DNA of 64,000 nt, taken from contig OW203767.1 in assembly GCA_934045905.1 (NCBI GenBank), positions 10,977,073 through 11,041,072 of the forward strand. Direction: 5' to 3'. This DNA is from Leuctra nigra. Lineage: Eukaryota > Arthropoda > Insecta > Plecoptera > Leuctridae. A program made the translations under genes and the position numbers. A model generated the notes under the pieces. That model ran no database searches and had not been told where the DNA came from. It worked only from the letters and a program-made list of their open reading frames with translations. Numbering within the stretch: position 1 is the first letter of the stretch; every line of letters begins with the position of its first letter. Of this stretch, positions 12,404 to 24,507 are shown one piece after another.

Positions 12404-13865
12404 GCGTGCTGAGCGTGCTGAGCCGCCACGTGCTGAGCGACCTGAGCACGAGGGACTTAAGGGACTTTAACTTTAACTTTTTTATTTGGTGTTTGTGGTG
12501 TTTTCGATCTTGATTACCTGAGAGCATTCGGGTAATTAGTTTTGAATAATTATTGGGTTGGTGATGGATTTAGGATATATCAATTATTTATTTTTAATTT
12601 ATTTAAAATCAATATAATTTCCTTCCTGGATATATGGTAAAGTTGAAAAAAATATCAATATTAGGCACATTGTTGCTGGGCATTACTTTTCAATTTCACT
12701 TCCTCTTTGCAAGATTAAAAAAGAGGAATGTTCAATTATGTAATAACCATGTTTCCTTCCGACATCTCTGTTCAATATTAAATAAGAGTACAAATAATAA
12801 TGATCAAAGATTAACTGTATTTATAGGTTTCTTCCTTGTCTGTAATAGTATTAACAATTTTCTACGAAAAATAAAATTAATTGAAAAAACGAGTTCCTCA
12901 TTTAATTATCAACTTGTTTAATCACATAAACTCGAAGCTACTTGTATTTGTGTAAAAGTGAATCAAATCCATCGACTTTCATTTCGGGCCGTGATTGTTT
13001 TAATTGCATTCTTGTTGTCGTCTCGGAGAGAGGTGCATTGCGAGGCGTTGGTTCCGTCCAAGAAGAAGTGAAGGTTTCAGACGATCGGATGAGAAAGTGA
13101 TCGCGATCTATTCATGATCACTCGCAGTTCGATCACTGCAGACAACCGAGAAATCGCTCATGACAATACCTACTTGACAATACGCGGAGACAGAATGTTT
13201 TTATTGAATGTGACAATTACGTTTCTATACCCTAAATAATGTGTGAGATTCAATTTAGTGAATGTTATCTAAATGCAAAGTGTTAAAAAAAACTACAAGA
13301 CTTGTTTAATACGACTCCTCAAAGATGTAATTTCGATTTTCGCTACGTGATTATTTCATTAACAACTCTTGAGCACTTCATGGTTTTTCATAGGGTTATG
13401 CCATTGCGGTATTCTATTTATATCTTTAGATGCATTATTGAGTTTGTCATTAATCTGAATTTTATTTGATAATTGATTACTTCTCGCACATGCGGATACA
13501 TTGTGAATGTGACATTTGGGAAACTATTTAAATTTTAATATGAATTAAGTCTCTGGAAATTGGTATAATCAATAATTGTATTTATTAGAATGCTACACTT
13601 ATTACAACATAGTATCACTAACATACGATATTCAATGTTTTTTAATACTGTTCAAGTGTAATTTTAAGAATTCACAACAAAATAAATAAATATCTTGATA
13701 CTGTACATGACGAACATACATATACATTCTTAAAAATAAGCGTATACAATCCCGTGATTATTAGAGCAAAAGATCACAATTATTTAAATAGAGAAACAGG
13801 TGCAATAATTATATTTTTTGTGTAAAACCGTCAGATTACAATTAGAGCACGTAAAGTGGCATTGG

Positions 13866-13982
13866 TATAGTCAAGGAAATTAGATGATTAAACTCTTTCT
13901 CTCTCTGCTCCATATAAAAACATGTTTATGTTATGAGTCAGAGAGAGGCAGAGTATGAACCATCTAATTTCCCTGACTGTAC
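13866..13982. repeat. Palindromic MITE-like hairpin
   Basis: Left arm TAGTCAAGGAAATTAGATG pairs with right arm CATCTAATTTCCCTGACT. The pairing extends through CTCTCTCT and ATAAAAACATG words, making a nearly complete hairpin of about 117 bp. Confidence 0.7.
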
Positions 13983-14269
13983 ACATATTGTGTAAAGACG
14001 TATACAATTTGGTTTTTATTAACGAATTTGTTCATTTCTCAAATTATTCCCCTTTTTATCACACTTATTGTGATTTCATGACTTTAAGATCAAGTATCAA
14101 TTATGTGAATAGTTGAACTGAAAATGAGTAGAAATCAACGTTATTTCACACAAAGTTCACATAACTTAAAATAATTACAGGTAGCTAAGTTTGTGACACT
14201 TAACTAACATCCAAAGAACTTGACAATGAAACTGGACTTAAAGTGTTTGGACAACTAAGATTAATACTT

Positions 14270-14560
14270 GTTCACATGAAACGCTGATCTCCGTACAATC
14301 CTGATCCACCTCCCGGGCCCAAACCCTCGGGTCTCAGTCAGGGCCCACTTGGGCCCCCCGATTGATTCCTTCAACGACTGCCGTGTAATAGCTAACGCCG
14401 TTGGGCGTTGGTCAAATATATTCTTAAAAATAACACTAACCATATAACTGATCAACGTTTCATGTGATCTATGATTGTGTTCCGGCAAGACCTGGGCTCG
14501 AGCATGGGACCACTCACTTGCCGGGCGAGCGCTCTACCAACAGAGCTAGACCGACCTGAC
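14270..14560 (-). mobile_element. tRNA-derived SINE
   Basis: On the minus strand a tRNA-like head (GCTCTGTTGGTAGAGCGCTC, then GCTCGAGCCCAGG as box B) is followed by a body of about 200 bp. Heads of the same type occur at about 26590-26640 and 31920-31965. A true tRNA is ruled out by imperfect box B and acceptor pairing and by the shared non-tRNA body. Confidence 0.6.
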
Positions 14561-14647
14561 AGCAAAGACAAAAGGGGAAGGAAGATTGTAAAGCCATTCT
14601 AAAGATTGTCACAATTCCGTTGATAGGCAATATTGTTTAGGATTCTA

Positions 14648-14880
14648 AGGGGCCATATTACCATGTTTGCCATTCATTGCTACATTATTTACTGCGGCAT
14701 AGCTTAAAAAACTCCATTCAATGTAGCCTGAGGTTAATTTAAACGGAGGAAATAAGCTCCGGAATTAAATTGCAATATTATATTTGAAATACACCGAGTT
14801 TTCTGAAGTGGAGCCAATGACATGTCATTGAGTGGAGCTTAAGCTAACTGTAGCTTAAACTAATAATATCGACCCTAAGT
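14648..14880. mobile_element. MITE with AGGGCCATATTA-type termini
   Basis: The left end reads AGGGGCCATATTACCAT. The right end, reverse complemented, reads TTAGGGTCGATATTATTAG. Related ends recur at about 47154-47225, 54250-54372 and 55805-55960 (GGGCCATATTACCATTAG / CTAATGGTAATACC), so this is a dispersed non-autonomous family. Confidence 0.5.
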
Positions 14881-15081
14881 TGTAGTGAAAGAATTGGTTT
14901 TGGTGCAACATTGAACATCTTTTTGATCTAAAAGTTATGAGGGATTATATTTTGTTATAAGCCTCTCAACTTTGCTGCTTCAAAACATAATTTCTTCAAA
15001 AATCAATTGAATAAATGGCGGCATACATGGACTTCCTCCCTCTTTTAGATTGAGCCTTGAATCCCGGTGTGAGAATGAAGA

Positions 15082-18000
15082 TTAAGCGGACTGCACCAGT
15101 GTTGGTTGGTTCATCGGCGCAGGGGACGAGATGCTCTTCATCAGATCTCGGAAATAGGTATAGACGATGACCCAGAAGTAACTATTCACAGCTGAAACAT
15201 ACACAAAGTGTCCTGGTTAACCCTTGGTACAATGATCAAAGCGTTCTGATGTCTTACGATAGGGTTTAGGTTTAGTTGGTAACCGATCGTGACGAACCTT
15301 AACTTTATGCATTTGAGGAGCGATAGTCCATGAGTGAAACTAATTTTGCTGTTTAAATATACAATATTCAGCTAAATCAGAGAAACAATCTAGCAAGTAG
15401 ATGGGCCACAAACAAATAAAAAAATATAAAAACTGAATAAACTCATACTTTCCATTTTTATTAAAAAAAGATACTGGATCACTTCCTTATAGACAAGAAT
15501 ATGAGGGTTAAGAAAGTTCCTATGGAAAACGATCACGCTTTTCGATACCACTTCTCTGATAGATGTAAAAAAGTTAAAAATGTCAATATACGTTCAATAT
15601 ACGTTAAAGCACAATATACGTTGTTTGCTCATTGGGCTGGAAATGTGTAAAATATGAGAATTGTCATGCAAATTGTCTAAATTGTCATGCAAAATTTGAA
15701 CTTGATGTCTTCATTATTTTATAGAGGAGATTTTTTTTTTTTTTTTTTTTTTTTTTACCAATGAACGGATTTCAAAAATAATTGCGTCTCAAACCGCAGA
15801 GTTAGTCCTTACATGTGGGCAAACTTTCAGATCGATCTGAGAAACGGTATGACCTGTATATCCTAAGGTATCAGACAAAAAATAAAGAGATCCGTGTCAA
15901 AAGAGTCAAATATTTGCTTCTTTGTTTGAAAAAAGTCAGAACATATAATTTCAAAAGTTTATTTTTAGATCTTACCCATGGATATGACCAGAGAGATGAG
16001 AACAAGAAATCCGTCTAAAAAGTTTCCATCAATGAGATAACTGATGCTCTCGTACATCGCGTAGATGGGCGTGTAGATCAGTGAGATCATGTAGAAGATC
16101 AGCCATGGCAGCAGACACTTCGCAATCTCCTGTAACAGTCAGTGTAGTATTGTAGTGGCTGTCGTGCTACAAGATCAGGGAGATCATGTAGAAGATCAGC
16201 CATGGCAGCAGACACTTCGCAATCTCCTGTAACAGTCAGTGTAGTATTGTAGTGGCTGTCGTGCTACAAGATCAGGGAGATTATGTAGAAGATCAGCCAT
16301 GGCAGCAGACACTTCGCAATCTCCTGTAACAGTCAGTGTAGTATTGTAGTGGCTGTCGTGCTACAAGATCAGTGAGATCATGTAGAAGATCAGCCATGGC
16401 AGCAGACACTTCGCAATCTCCTGTAACAGTCAGTGTAGTATTGTAGTGGCTGTCGTGCTACAAGATCAGGGAGATCATGTAGAAGATCAGCCATGGCAGC
16501 AGACACTTCGCAATCTCCTGTAACAGTCAGTGTAGTATTGTAGTGGCTGTCGTGCTACAAGATCAGGGAGATCATGTAGAAGATCAGCCATGGCAGCAGA
16601 CACTTCGCAATCTCCTGTAATACCCTGTTCTCACTACAGTCTCAACCGCAGTTGACCTCAACTGCAGTTGAAATAAAAATGGCGTTGATCTGTGTTGATC
16701 AACCAAAACTATCACTTGCGTTCACACAGAATCTCTAGCTCAACTGCAGTTGAACCCTGTAATCTATGCAACCCGCCTGACTACCAGCTGTTTTTGAACA
16801 ATCAACAACATGGCGCTCACCGAAAGTGAAATTATTTATTTATTTGATTTGACGCAAATTATCAACGCCAATATAATCAACAAATTTCAAGTAAACACAG
16901 GAGTAAACTTATAATACCTACGGGAATGTCGGCAATGACGAAAATGTCAGGTATGAATAGGTTAGGTGTCAAATGTCCAAAGATTGTATAGTGGTGCGCG
17001 CATATTTCCTAGTAAACTGCTTTGGTCAACTGCAGTTCAGATCTCAACTGAGTTCTAGAAACACGATCGAGTTTTCGATCGCAGTTGAACTCGATTGCAT
17101 TGCGTTCACACTGATGTTCAACTGCGATTGAGATTTTCAACTGTAGTTGAAACTTGTAGTGGGAACGGGGTATAACAGTCAGTGTAGTATTGTAGTGGCA
17201 GTCGTGCTACAAGATCAGGGAGATCATGTAGAAGATCAGCCATGGCAGCAGACACTTCGCAATCTCCTGTAACAGTCAGTGTAGTATTGTAGTGGCTGTC
17301 GTGCTACAAGATCAGGGAGATCATGTAGAAGATCAGCCATGATAGCAGCCGCGTCCCTCATGGGCTAGTAGGCAAGATTGTACAAAAACAAAAACTTGTA
17401 AAAAAAACTGCCAAGCACCTTCCCACTTAAAACAATTGAGATTTAAAAGAAGGGCCAAGCAATAATATATTGTTTAAACATTTTCGCACTTAAAATTCGT
17501 GAAATCATTTCGCCCAGTTACTGCCGCCAAGCACAACACTAAAAACCTAATGTTGTGTCCAAATTTGAAGAATACAATCTAAGTGAACCATCATTGTAAA
17601 TTTAACAAAATTATAAAAATTAAAAACGACTTCAAAATAAATTTAAAATTGAAATTAAAAAAATTAAAAATAAAGCTAGGCGCATTGTGTCAAGAAGAAG
17701 GCAACATAAGAAAGAAGATGACGATAAAGGAGCCGAAGAAAGACAGAAAGTAGGAAGAAGATAGAGGAAGTCTACAATATGGTCGGTGCAAATTCAATGC
17801 GCCAAGCTTTATTTTTAATTTTTTTAATTTCAATTTTAAATTTATTTTGAAGTCGTTTTTAATTTTTATAATTTTGTTAAATTTACAATGATGGTTCACT
17901 TAGATTGTATTCTTCAAATTTGGACACAACATTAGGTTTTTAGTGTTGTGCTTGGCGGCAGTAACTGGGCGAAATGATTTCACGAATTTTAAGTGCGAAA

Positions 18001-21000
18001 ATGTTTAAACAATATATTATTGCTTGGCCCTTCTTTTAGATCTCAATTGTTTTAAGTGGGAAGGTGCTTGGCAGTTTTTTTTACAAGTTTTTGTTTTTGT
18101 ACAACATGTCATATGGGGTATAAGTTTATAGCAGCTTTCACTGATCATTAAGTGTTACCTATCATTACAGTTAACGCCAACAACGTCACTTCTTGTCTAA
18201 AGTTTTCTGTTTTTATTTCAATAGTTCCGAAGTTAGTATAACGAAAGGGTCCATTTCTTTTGGTTGAATTTGAGTTATATCAAATTATAATTTGTTAAAA
18301 GTTCACAGCTTTGAGTCATGTGAATAACGTAAATTGTAGGTGTATTGTTCCGGTGTAAACCGGAATTTGTGCGTTCATCTCGTAAAACGCGTATTTGTCG
18401 CCACTAGGTAAACTGAAAGGTACACGAAAGATGATTGCAAATGCGTTTCCTCATTTTTAAATTCTCCCATGTTCACTCTTTTATGTCAAAGTTCCGAAGT
18501 ATAAACTCAATTGGTAAAGCGTGCAGGCTTACGGATGTTTACAACACATTTTAAATAAAATCCGGATGGTTTTTGGAAGGCAATGTAACTTAAAAGGAAC
18601 TTAGTTAAGATTAACTAGCTGAGCCACCTGGTGTTTATAGTGCTGGTGGGAAGGAGTATGACGGGTGATGAAATTTACGCTACCCGCCTTACTCGCCTAT
18701 GTACACGGATAGCATGGGCCGGCCTATACCTGGCATCTCCACCTCTCTGCCTCTCCCTGTCAGGTCAACTTAATGTTTACATTTGTTTGTTCATGGCAAA
18801 TACGATCGATGTCCATTTAGTATTGTTGTCTTCTTCTATAGGTACTTGTAAACAGCTATCGAGCTTGCATTTTAATTAGTCCACTGATCTTATTTAGTGA
18901 TTATTATATTGTTTTGTGATGTTGCTGTGGAAGATAATATTTTCATATTTTCAAACCAGGAAACAACTTCGTGCTATTGCCTAGATACTTGAAGAATATT
19001 ATTGTATTGCCGATGTAAACAAGCCAGACCACTTTCGTATATAACGTTCGCATCAAAACCAATGTTTATTTTATTAGTGTCAGATTAGGAGGAACATCAG
19101 TTTCAGTTTCATTTATTTCCATTAAACAATGTCACTTGATGAGACTTTGACTCACAGTTTGGAAATAAATCATGACAATTTAAAAGCGTTTTATTATTCT
19201 AACTTTTTAACGTAAGCATTGTTGGATGATGAAATGAAATTTAAATCTCTCATACCCACAGATTTCCATTAATTATCATGGACCATTTAGTGTAGTTTCT
19301 TGTTTATTGTAACCGAGCTTCTAAGATTGACAGATTACAACATCTGAAATAATGAAATAATTTTTACTAAGTTGTAAACACCTAATAAACCTAGTAATGG
19401 AGCCATTTTGTGTGGTTTCTTGTTTCGTATCTGAACCATCAAGATCGACAAATTTGCATAATTAAAATAATTAAATTTATTTTAGAAACTTAAAGTTGTG
19501 ATCACGTAATGGATGCACGTAATGGAGCCTTTTTGTGTGGTTTCTTGTTTCGTGTTGTTCTTGTTTCTTGTTGAGCCACCAATATTGACAAATTAACTCT
19601 ATTTTAAATAATATATAAGTGTGACAAATGAAAAGTTGTAAACACGTAATACACTGAATATTAGTAATGGAGCCTTTACTGAATTTTACTATTTACTAAA
19701 TTACCTGAATTTTACATAATTAAATAATTCGGATAAATTAAAAGCTGTGACAACCTTATGCACCCAGTAATGAAGCCTTTTTTGTGTGGTTTCTAGTTTA
19801 GTAACTGAGCCACCAAGATTCTGTTGATTAGCATGACCACGCATTGTTTTATTGCACAACTTTACGTACAACGTGTACATTGACAATCATTATTAGAGTC
19901 CAATGAGTATAATATTAAAAAGAGTTGCTATGTAATCGTTGAATGTATTCGGATTAACATTTTGAATATATACACAAGAAGGTTAAACATTTTTAAGTAA
20001 AGAAAAAGATAAAAAAATAAAACATTTGTTACGGGGATCGAACCCGGCAACGCCGTGATCGAAGTCACTTGCCTCATGTGACCGAGCCAATTCGCCACAC
20101 TGAAATTAAACCTGTGTAGTATATCAAAGAAGAAAGGTATAGAGCGTAAAACGACGTGCGCAATTCCTGTTTCCCTGATATCTTCACTGTTCACGATGGC
20201 AACCGGCGTGCCGCGATGGCGATGTTTCTGTCTATTGATGATCTTCACAGCATCCATTGGTAGTCTCATTTATTAAAAATGTACCAGAGCACCAGTGCAT
20301 TAGTCTCTTAGAGTATTAGGAGCAAAGAGCACCTAATATACCTAGTAATGGAGCCTTTTTGTGTGGTTTATTGTTTCGTAACTGAGCCATCAAGATTGAC
20401 AAATTAGCATAATTAAAATAATTAAATTAATTTTAGAACCTAATGCACGTAATGGATGCACGTAATGGAGCCTTTTTGTGTGGTTTCTTGTTTCGTGTTG
20501 TTCTTGTTTCTTGTTGAGCGACCAATATTGACAAATTAACTCTATTTTAAATAATTAAATAAGTGTGACAAATGAAAAGTTGTAAACACCTAATACTCTG
20601 AATATTAGTTATGGAGCCTTCACTGAATTTTACTATTTACTTAATTAACTGAATTTTACATAATTAAATAAATCGGATAAATTAAAAGCTGTGACAACCT
20701 TATGCACCCAGTAATGGAACCTTTTTTGTGTGGTTTCTAGTTTAGTAACTGAGCCACCAAGATTCTGTTGATTAGCATGACCACGAATTGTTTTATTGCA
20801 CAACTTTACGTACAACGTGTACATTGACAATCATTACTAGAGTCCAATGAGTATAATATTAAAAAGAGTAGCTATGTAATCGTTGAATGTATTCGGATTA
20901 ACATTTTGAATATATACACAAGAAGGTTAAACATTTTTTAAGTAAATAAAAATATAAAAAATAAAACGTTTGTTACGGGGATCGAACCCGGCAACGCCGT

Positions 21001-22939
21001 GATCGAAGTCACTTGCCTCATGTGACCGAGCCAATTCGCCACACTGAAATATAAACCTGTGTAGTATATCAAAGAAGAAAGGTGGAGCGTAAAACGACAT
21101 GCGCAATTCCTGATTCCCTGATATCTTCAGTGTTCACGATGGCAACTGGCGTGCCGCGATTGCGATGTTTCGGTCTATTGATGATCTTCACAGCATCCCT
21201 GGACCTCTCATTTGAATATATATCCATGAAGGTATCATCGCTTATACAAATTAAAAAATAATATATGAAAAAAAAAGTTTTCCGGGATCGGGAATCGAAC
21301 GTGTTATGCAGATGTCGAAGCCAGCTGCCTTCCTAACATGAGCTATCAGTCCGATGGGAATTAGAGCCGCTGTTTAGTGTATCAAAGAAGAAGGGCGGAA
21401 CGTAAATATTGATAATTTTCCCACTTCCGGTTTAAATTTATTGATTTTTCTTGAAGTGGAGTGTCTAGCAATACATTGTCTTTATTGTTGCCAAATTTCA
21501 AAACTCTCGATGGACCCGTTTGACTTTTAAAATATTTAAAATTTAAAATTGTAATAACTTCACTTCCGGTCAAAATGTTTCAGATTTTCTTTCAAAGGGC
21601 ACTGCTATAAATATGACTCTATGTCTCTGCCAAATTTCAACTCTCTAGGACAAACCGTTCAACCTGTGGAGAGGGGCAAACAAATTGACCGTGCCTAACT
21701 AACTAACTAACTAACTAACTAACATGAAAGTCAATCCTTGCATGTTTGAGGCCCAAAATTCACCCCGAAGGGATGATCGCAGCACTTTGATATTTGGTTA
21801 GGTGTTGTCAGGTGGCTAAATATACCCGATAACCATGGTTTTCAACTTTCATTTCTAAATGCTTGCATGCGTACTGACACCCCGAAATCGGGCCCGAAGC
21901 GCTTGCAGTATAAGTCTGGTAGTAGCTCGCACGTTGTATTAGAGCGGTGCTTGGCAGCGTCGAGCTAGCGCCCGACTAGATAACCGGTTTCTGGGATCGA
22001 ACACATGACGTTCTGATGATACGTGCATGCGTGTCAACTGTCTCAAACTTTCCAGCAAGTGTCACAGCGAATAATCGATACATTCTTGAAAATATGGAAC
22101 TTTATGAGTTGAAACAAAATGACTTACTTTGAGGACACCGAAGATGAGGACGCAGCTGACGACTAACAGGATGGAGTAGGTGATGTAGCCCTCACATAGG
22201 ATGAATACTGCAATCACAGAATAGGAGCTAGTCACGTTTATCAAAGTAGAATTATTTATATTCCCCTCTTTTTATAACATTCTAATTTATATTCCAATGT
22301 TTCAGCTAGTTTTACGTCTTTGTAGGGAACTACGTTTTGTTATAAAATATAGATGTGAACGAAAATGCAATAATTCGTGCCGATTATAGATCAAACCCGC
22401 GAACCAAATGATAATATGACAAGTTTTACAAGCGTATTTTTCATGGTATTCTGATGGATGTTATTGGCACTCTTTTACATTGAGAAAATCTGTAACGTTA
22501 TAGTAGAACTAGCTGACCCGCCCGGCGTTGCTCGTGCTTGTGGGGAGGGATGCATGTGATATAGGCAACCCGCATTGCACCTATGTGAGACGGATTGCCT
22601 ATATTGCCTGGCGCAGCAACCCTGTCCATAGAGATCCATGCCATATATACTATACCATACGCTATTATAAATACAACGCCTGTGAGATATGCAACCCAAA
22701 TGACATCAAAGAAATAACTTGCACGCACTCGACTATGCAAGGTAGAACAGTGTATTTAATTTTCTATTAGAGGTGGTTTTGTTCAATTAGGGGTGGTTTG
22801 CAAAATGGGGTATGTAGCCTACGATGTGCGCAGCACCTCATAGAAGCTCCATACCAAATTTGGTTGAGATCGGTCAAAGGTTGTAGAAATGTATGAAGAA
22901 CATACAGACATATAATACCTATAAAGTAGAATGTCTGTG

Positions 22940-22978
<39 letters not shown>

Positions 22979-24507
22979 ATGTTCTTCATACATTTCTACA
23001 CCCTTTGACCGATCTCAACCACATTTGGTATTGAGATTCTGACTGATCCTGCGCACATTGTAGGGTACTTACCCCCTCCCCCAAACCACCCCTAATTTAA
23101 AAAACCACCCCAAATGAAATAATTAAATTAACACTTCGGCCATATACTCCTGCACCATTGACCGACCTCAATAAAATTTTGCACACGTGTTGCCCACATT
23201 TCAGGCTACTTGTCCTCTCCCCCAAACCACCCCGTATTGAAGAAATTCAGCTTAAAGGCAGAATGTACGAGAGATAATTTCACTTTTTGACATTATCATG
23301 TGTAATGAAACTTACGAAACAATCTCCAGAATTTCTACTCTCATGTACCCCGCTTCCCACCCCCTCCCTCCGGCACGAGCAACGCTGGGTAGGTCAGCTA
23401 GTAATATATAAAATGTTCACCAAAAGTATCAAATTATTATTTAACGAAAGAGAAATGAAGCAAGTGCTGGCAAGATTGCTCGCGCTTGCATCAGCCTAAG
23501 TAATAAGTAGTAGAATCACTCACTTTTGACGATCCCCACTCCTGTAATTCCATCCACAATCCAGCTGACAATCGGCATTACCTGAAACATCAAGATCCGT
23601 TGTATAAAATGATAACAAAAGAGGATCAATAATATTTTGAGCTTACATTTTGGGCAAATGATTTATTTGATGCTGAATTATTAAAACAAAAACACATTAT
23701 TATAACTTTCCATTCGGTTAGCTATCTATTACAAATTAATTTGTGTATTTAAAAAAAATCTTTACATACATGATAATTTTCAATTAGTTAAGCTATTCTA
23801 TAACAAAAATTTACTTTTTAATTTTTTAAATAACTATGGCATTTACAATATAAGTATCATAAAAGAAGCAGCAACAATAATAAAACACGTAACACACCTA
23901 CAACAAAATATAAACAAAAAAATATGATGACATGAAATATGATGATGACAAATACATTGTTTCTCTGAGGACAGAAAACTGGCATGAACGCCAACAACTG
24001 CGGGGGAAAATAATTATTGATTCAGAATGATAATATTATTTATATCTTCATGATAAAACAAACTACAAGAAAATATTTATATATTCGATCTATCGAATAC
24101 GATTTATTGAATCTTGTAATGTGATGTTTGAGAAAGAAAAGTCAATTATTGTAATTCAAATGTTGTGTCAATTTCTCGTTTGAGGTCAAATACTGTAATT
24201 ATTTTACTCTTACCGTCACATATTTTAAACATTCTCAAATGATTAGGTCATTTATTTGAAGTAAAATTACTACCAACGTTCAGCAACAACGTTTTACAGC
24301 ATGAAATTGAGTCCAAATTGAGACCCCAAAAACCTAAGAAAAGTAGGTCATGATCAATAACCAATTGTTTGATAACAAATTAATCCAACGAAGAGTTATA
24401 ACTACTTTCGACAATTTCTTATTTTCACTTACCACACTAAACGCTCCGACTATTAATGCACCTTGCTTGATGGTACATCCACAGCAAAACTTATCAATCT
24501 CTACCAT
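15082..24507 (-). CDS. Gene A: small four-membrane-segment protein (LAPTM4/DUF4728-like)
   Basis: Exons (minus strand): 24507-24433, 23581-23524, 22207-22128, 16129-15976 and 15191-15082, with phases 0,1,0,1 and total 158 residues. Exon 1 gives MVEIDKFCCGCTIKQGALIV, a Cys-rich N-terminus plus Gly-containing first membrane segment, reminiscent of LAPTM4-type proteins. Exon 2 is VMPIVSWIVDGITGVGIVK, exon 3 a second membrane segment ending VVSCVLIFGVLK, and exon 4 starts EIAKCLLPWLIFYM, carrying membrane segment 3 and part of segment 4. Exon 5 ends in a polar tail (FRDLMKSISS...LVQSA), probably cytosolic. Such proteins are usually endosomal or lysosomal membrane proteins of unclear transport role; that is family knowledge, not shown here. 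Odd features: intron 3 is 6 kb and holds an array of repeated exon-4 starts, a MITE and a 4.6-kb repeat. Confidence 0.82.
16076..17341 (-). repeat. Tandem array of exon-4 start plus 3' splice site, gene A (97-bp unit)
   Basis: Units start at 16076, 16173, 16270, 16367, 16464, 16561, 17213 and 17310 (the last truncated). Spacing is exactly 97 bp apart from the 555 bp added by the MITE and its target duplication. Each complete unit contains the first 54 nt of exon 4 (EIAKCLLPWLIFYM...), the CAG acceptor before it and 43 nt of intron. In the upstream copies the coding frame runs into TAG six bases after the copied exon part and there is no good donor. Only the copy nearest exon 5 is a complete exon. 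Confidence 0.92.
16621..17172. mobile_element. MITE, PIF/Harbinger-like, inside the gene A exon array
   Basis: The 552-bp element starts TACCCTGTTCTCACTAC and ends GTAGTGGGAACGGGGTA, which are good terminal inverted repeats. Both are flanked by TAA (16618-16620 and 17173-17175). Removing the element and one TAA restores the array sequence CCTGTAACAGTCAG exactly. A 3-bp TAA (TWA) duplication is the mark of PIF/Harbinger-type transposition. Subterminal CAACTGCAGTTGA words repeat at both ends. There is no transposase. Confidence 0.85.
17378..18104. repeat. Foldback palindrome with 310-bp arms (copy 1)
   Basis: Arms 17378-17687 and 17795-18104 are reverse complements, starting TTGTACAAAAACAAAAAC, around a 107-bp spacer. 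GCCAAG-containing words recur within each arm (about 17411, 17455, 17527, and CGCCAAGC at its inner end). The open frame it contains is a by-product of the palindrome. Confidence 0.9.
20029..20105 (-). repeat. tRNA-like SINE head in the 4.6-kb repeat
   Basis: The minus strand reads GGCGAATTGGCTCGGTCACA (box A-like) and CCGGGTTCGATCCCCGTAAC (good box B). A second copy lies at 20971-21045. Both are repeated in copy 2 near 39702-39770 and 40640-40712. A different decayed head lies at 21280-21352. The shared repeat context argues against functional tRNA genes. Confidence 0.6.
20971..21045 (-). repeat. Second tRNA-like SINE head in the 4.6-kb repeat
   Basis: Same head as at 20029-20105, carried by the internal duplication of about 0.94 kb. 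Confidence 0.6.
22509..23401. mobile_element. Inverted pair of a CTAGCTGACC-type repeat around a GTCT microsatellite
   Basis: The left end CTAGCTGACCCGCCCGGCG and right end (reverse complement CTAGCTGACCTACCCAGCG) are inverted. The internal sequence (TTGAGATCGGTCAAAGG / CCCTTTGACCGATCTCAA) is inverted too, centred on (GTCT)n near 22930-22978. It resembles two 3' ends of a non-LTR family in opposite orientation. It lies in intron 2 of gene A and is non-coding. Confidence 0.6.

Larger units (their letters stand above)
12404..15081. other. Intergenic region between gene 2 and gene A
   Basis: This begins with a short degenerate GCTGAGCGT repeat just after the gene 2 stop codon (about 12400-12450). 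The rest is AT-rich with a palindromic element (13866-13982), a SINE (14270-14560) and a MITE (14648-14880). No protein gene was recognised. Confidence 0.5.
17378..21982. mobile_element. 4.6-kb dispersed repeat, copy 1 (intron 3 of gene A)
   Basis: Nearly identical to 37045-41649 (constant offset 19667 at every checkpoint, with only scattered substitutions and small compensating indels). It begins with a 727-bp perfect-arm palindrome. The middle (19270-20800) consists of about nine imperfect copies of a unit of roughly 100-150 bp containing 'ggagcctttttgtgtggttt', itself duplicated as a block of about 0.94 kb. The right third holds tRNA-like pol III heads and a (CTAA)n run near 21697. No transposase or reverse transcriptase was recognised. 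The element type is undetermined and may be composite. Confidence 0.85.

Noticed and set aside
16173..17341. Mutually exclusive alternative exons, as in Dscam-type arrays
   Set aside because: The copies contain only the exon start. They have no convincing donor, do not differ in sequence, and meet a stop codon immediately, so they cannot supply alternative protein segments.
16076..17341. CRISPR-like array
   Set aside because: The units are contiguous 97-bp copies with no unique spacers, in an insect gene.
17690..17899. Frame starting MNHHCKFNKIIKIKNDF, present twice (also 37357-37566)
   Set aside because: It lies across one arm and the spacer of the foldback palindrome. Identity of the two copies only reflects the duplicated 4.6-kb repeat.
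18631..18879. 82-residue frame conserved in both 4.6-kb copies
   Set aside because: The two copies are too similar for conservation to mean anything, and no domain is recognisable.
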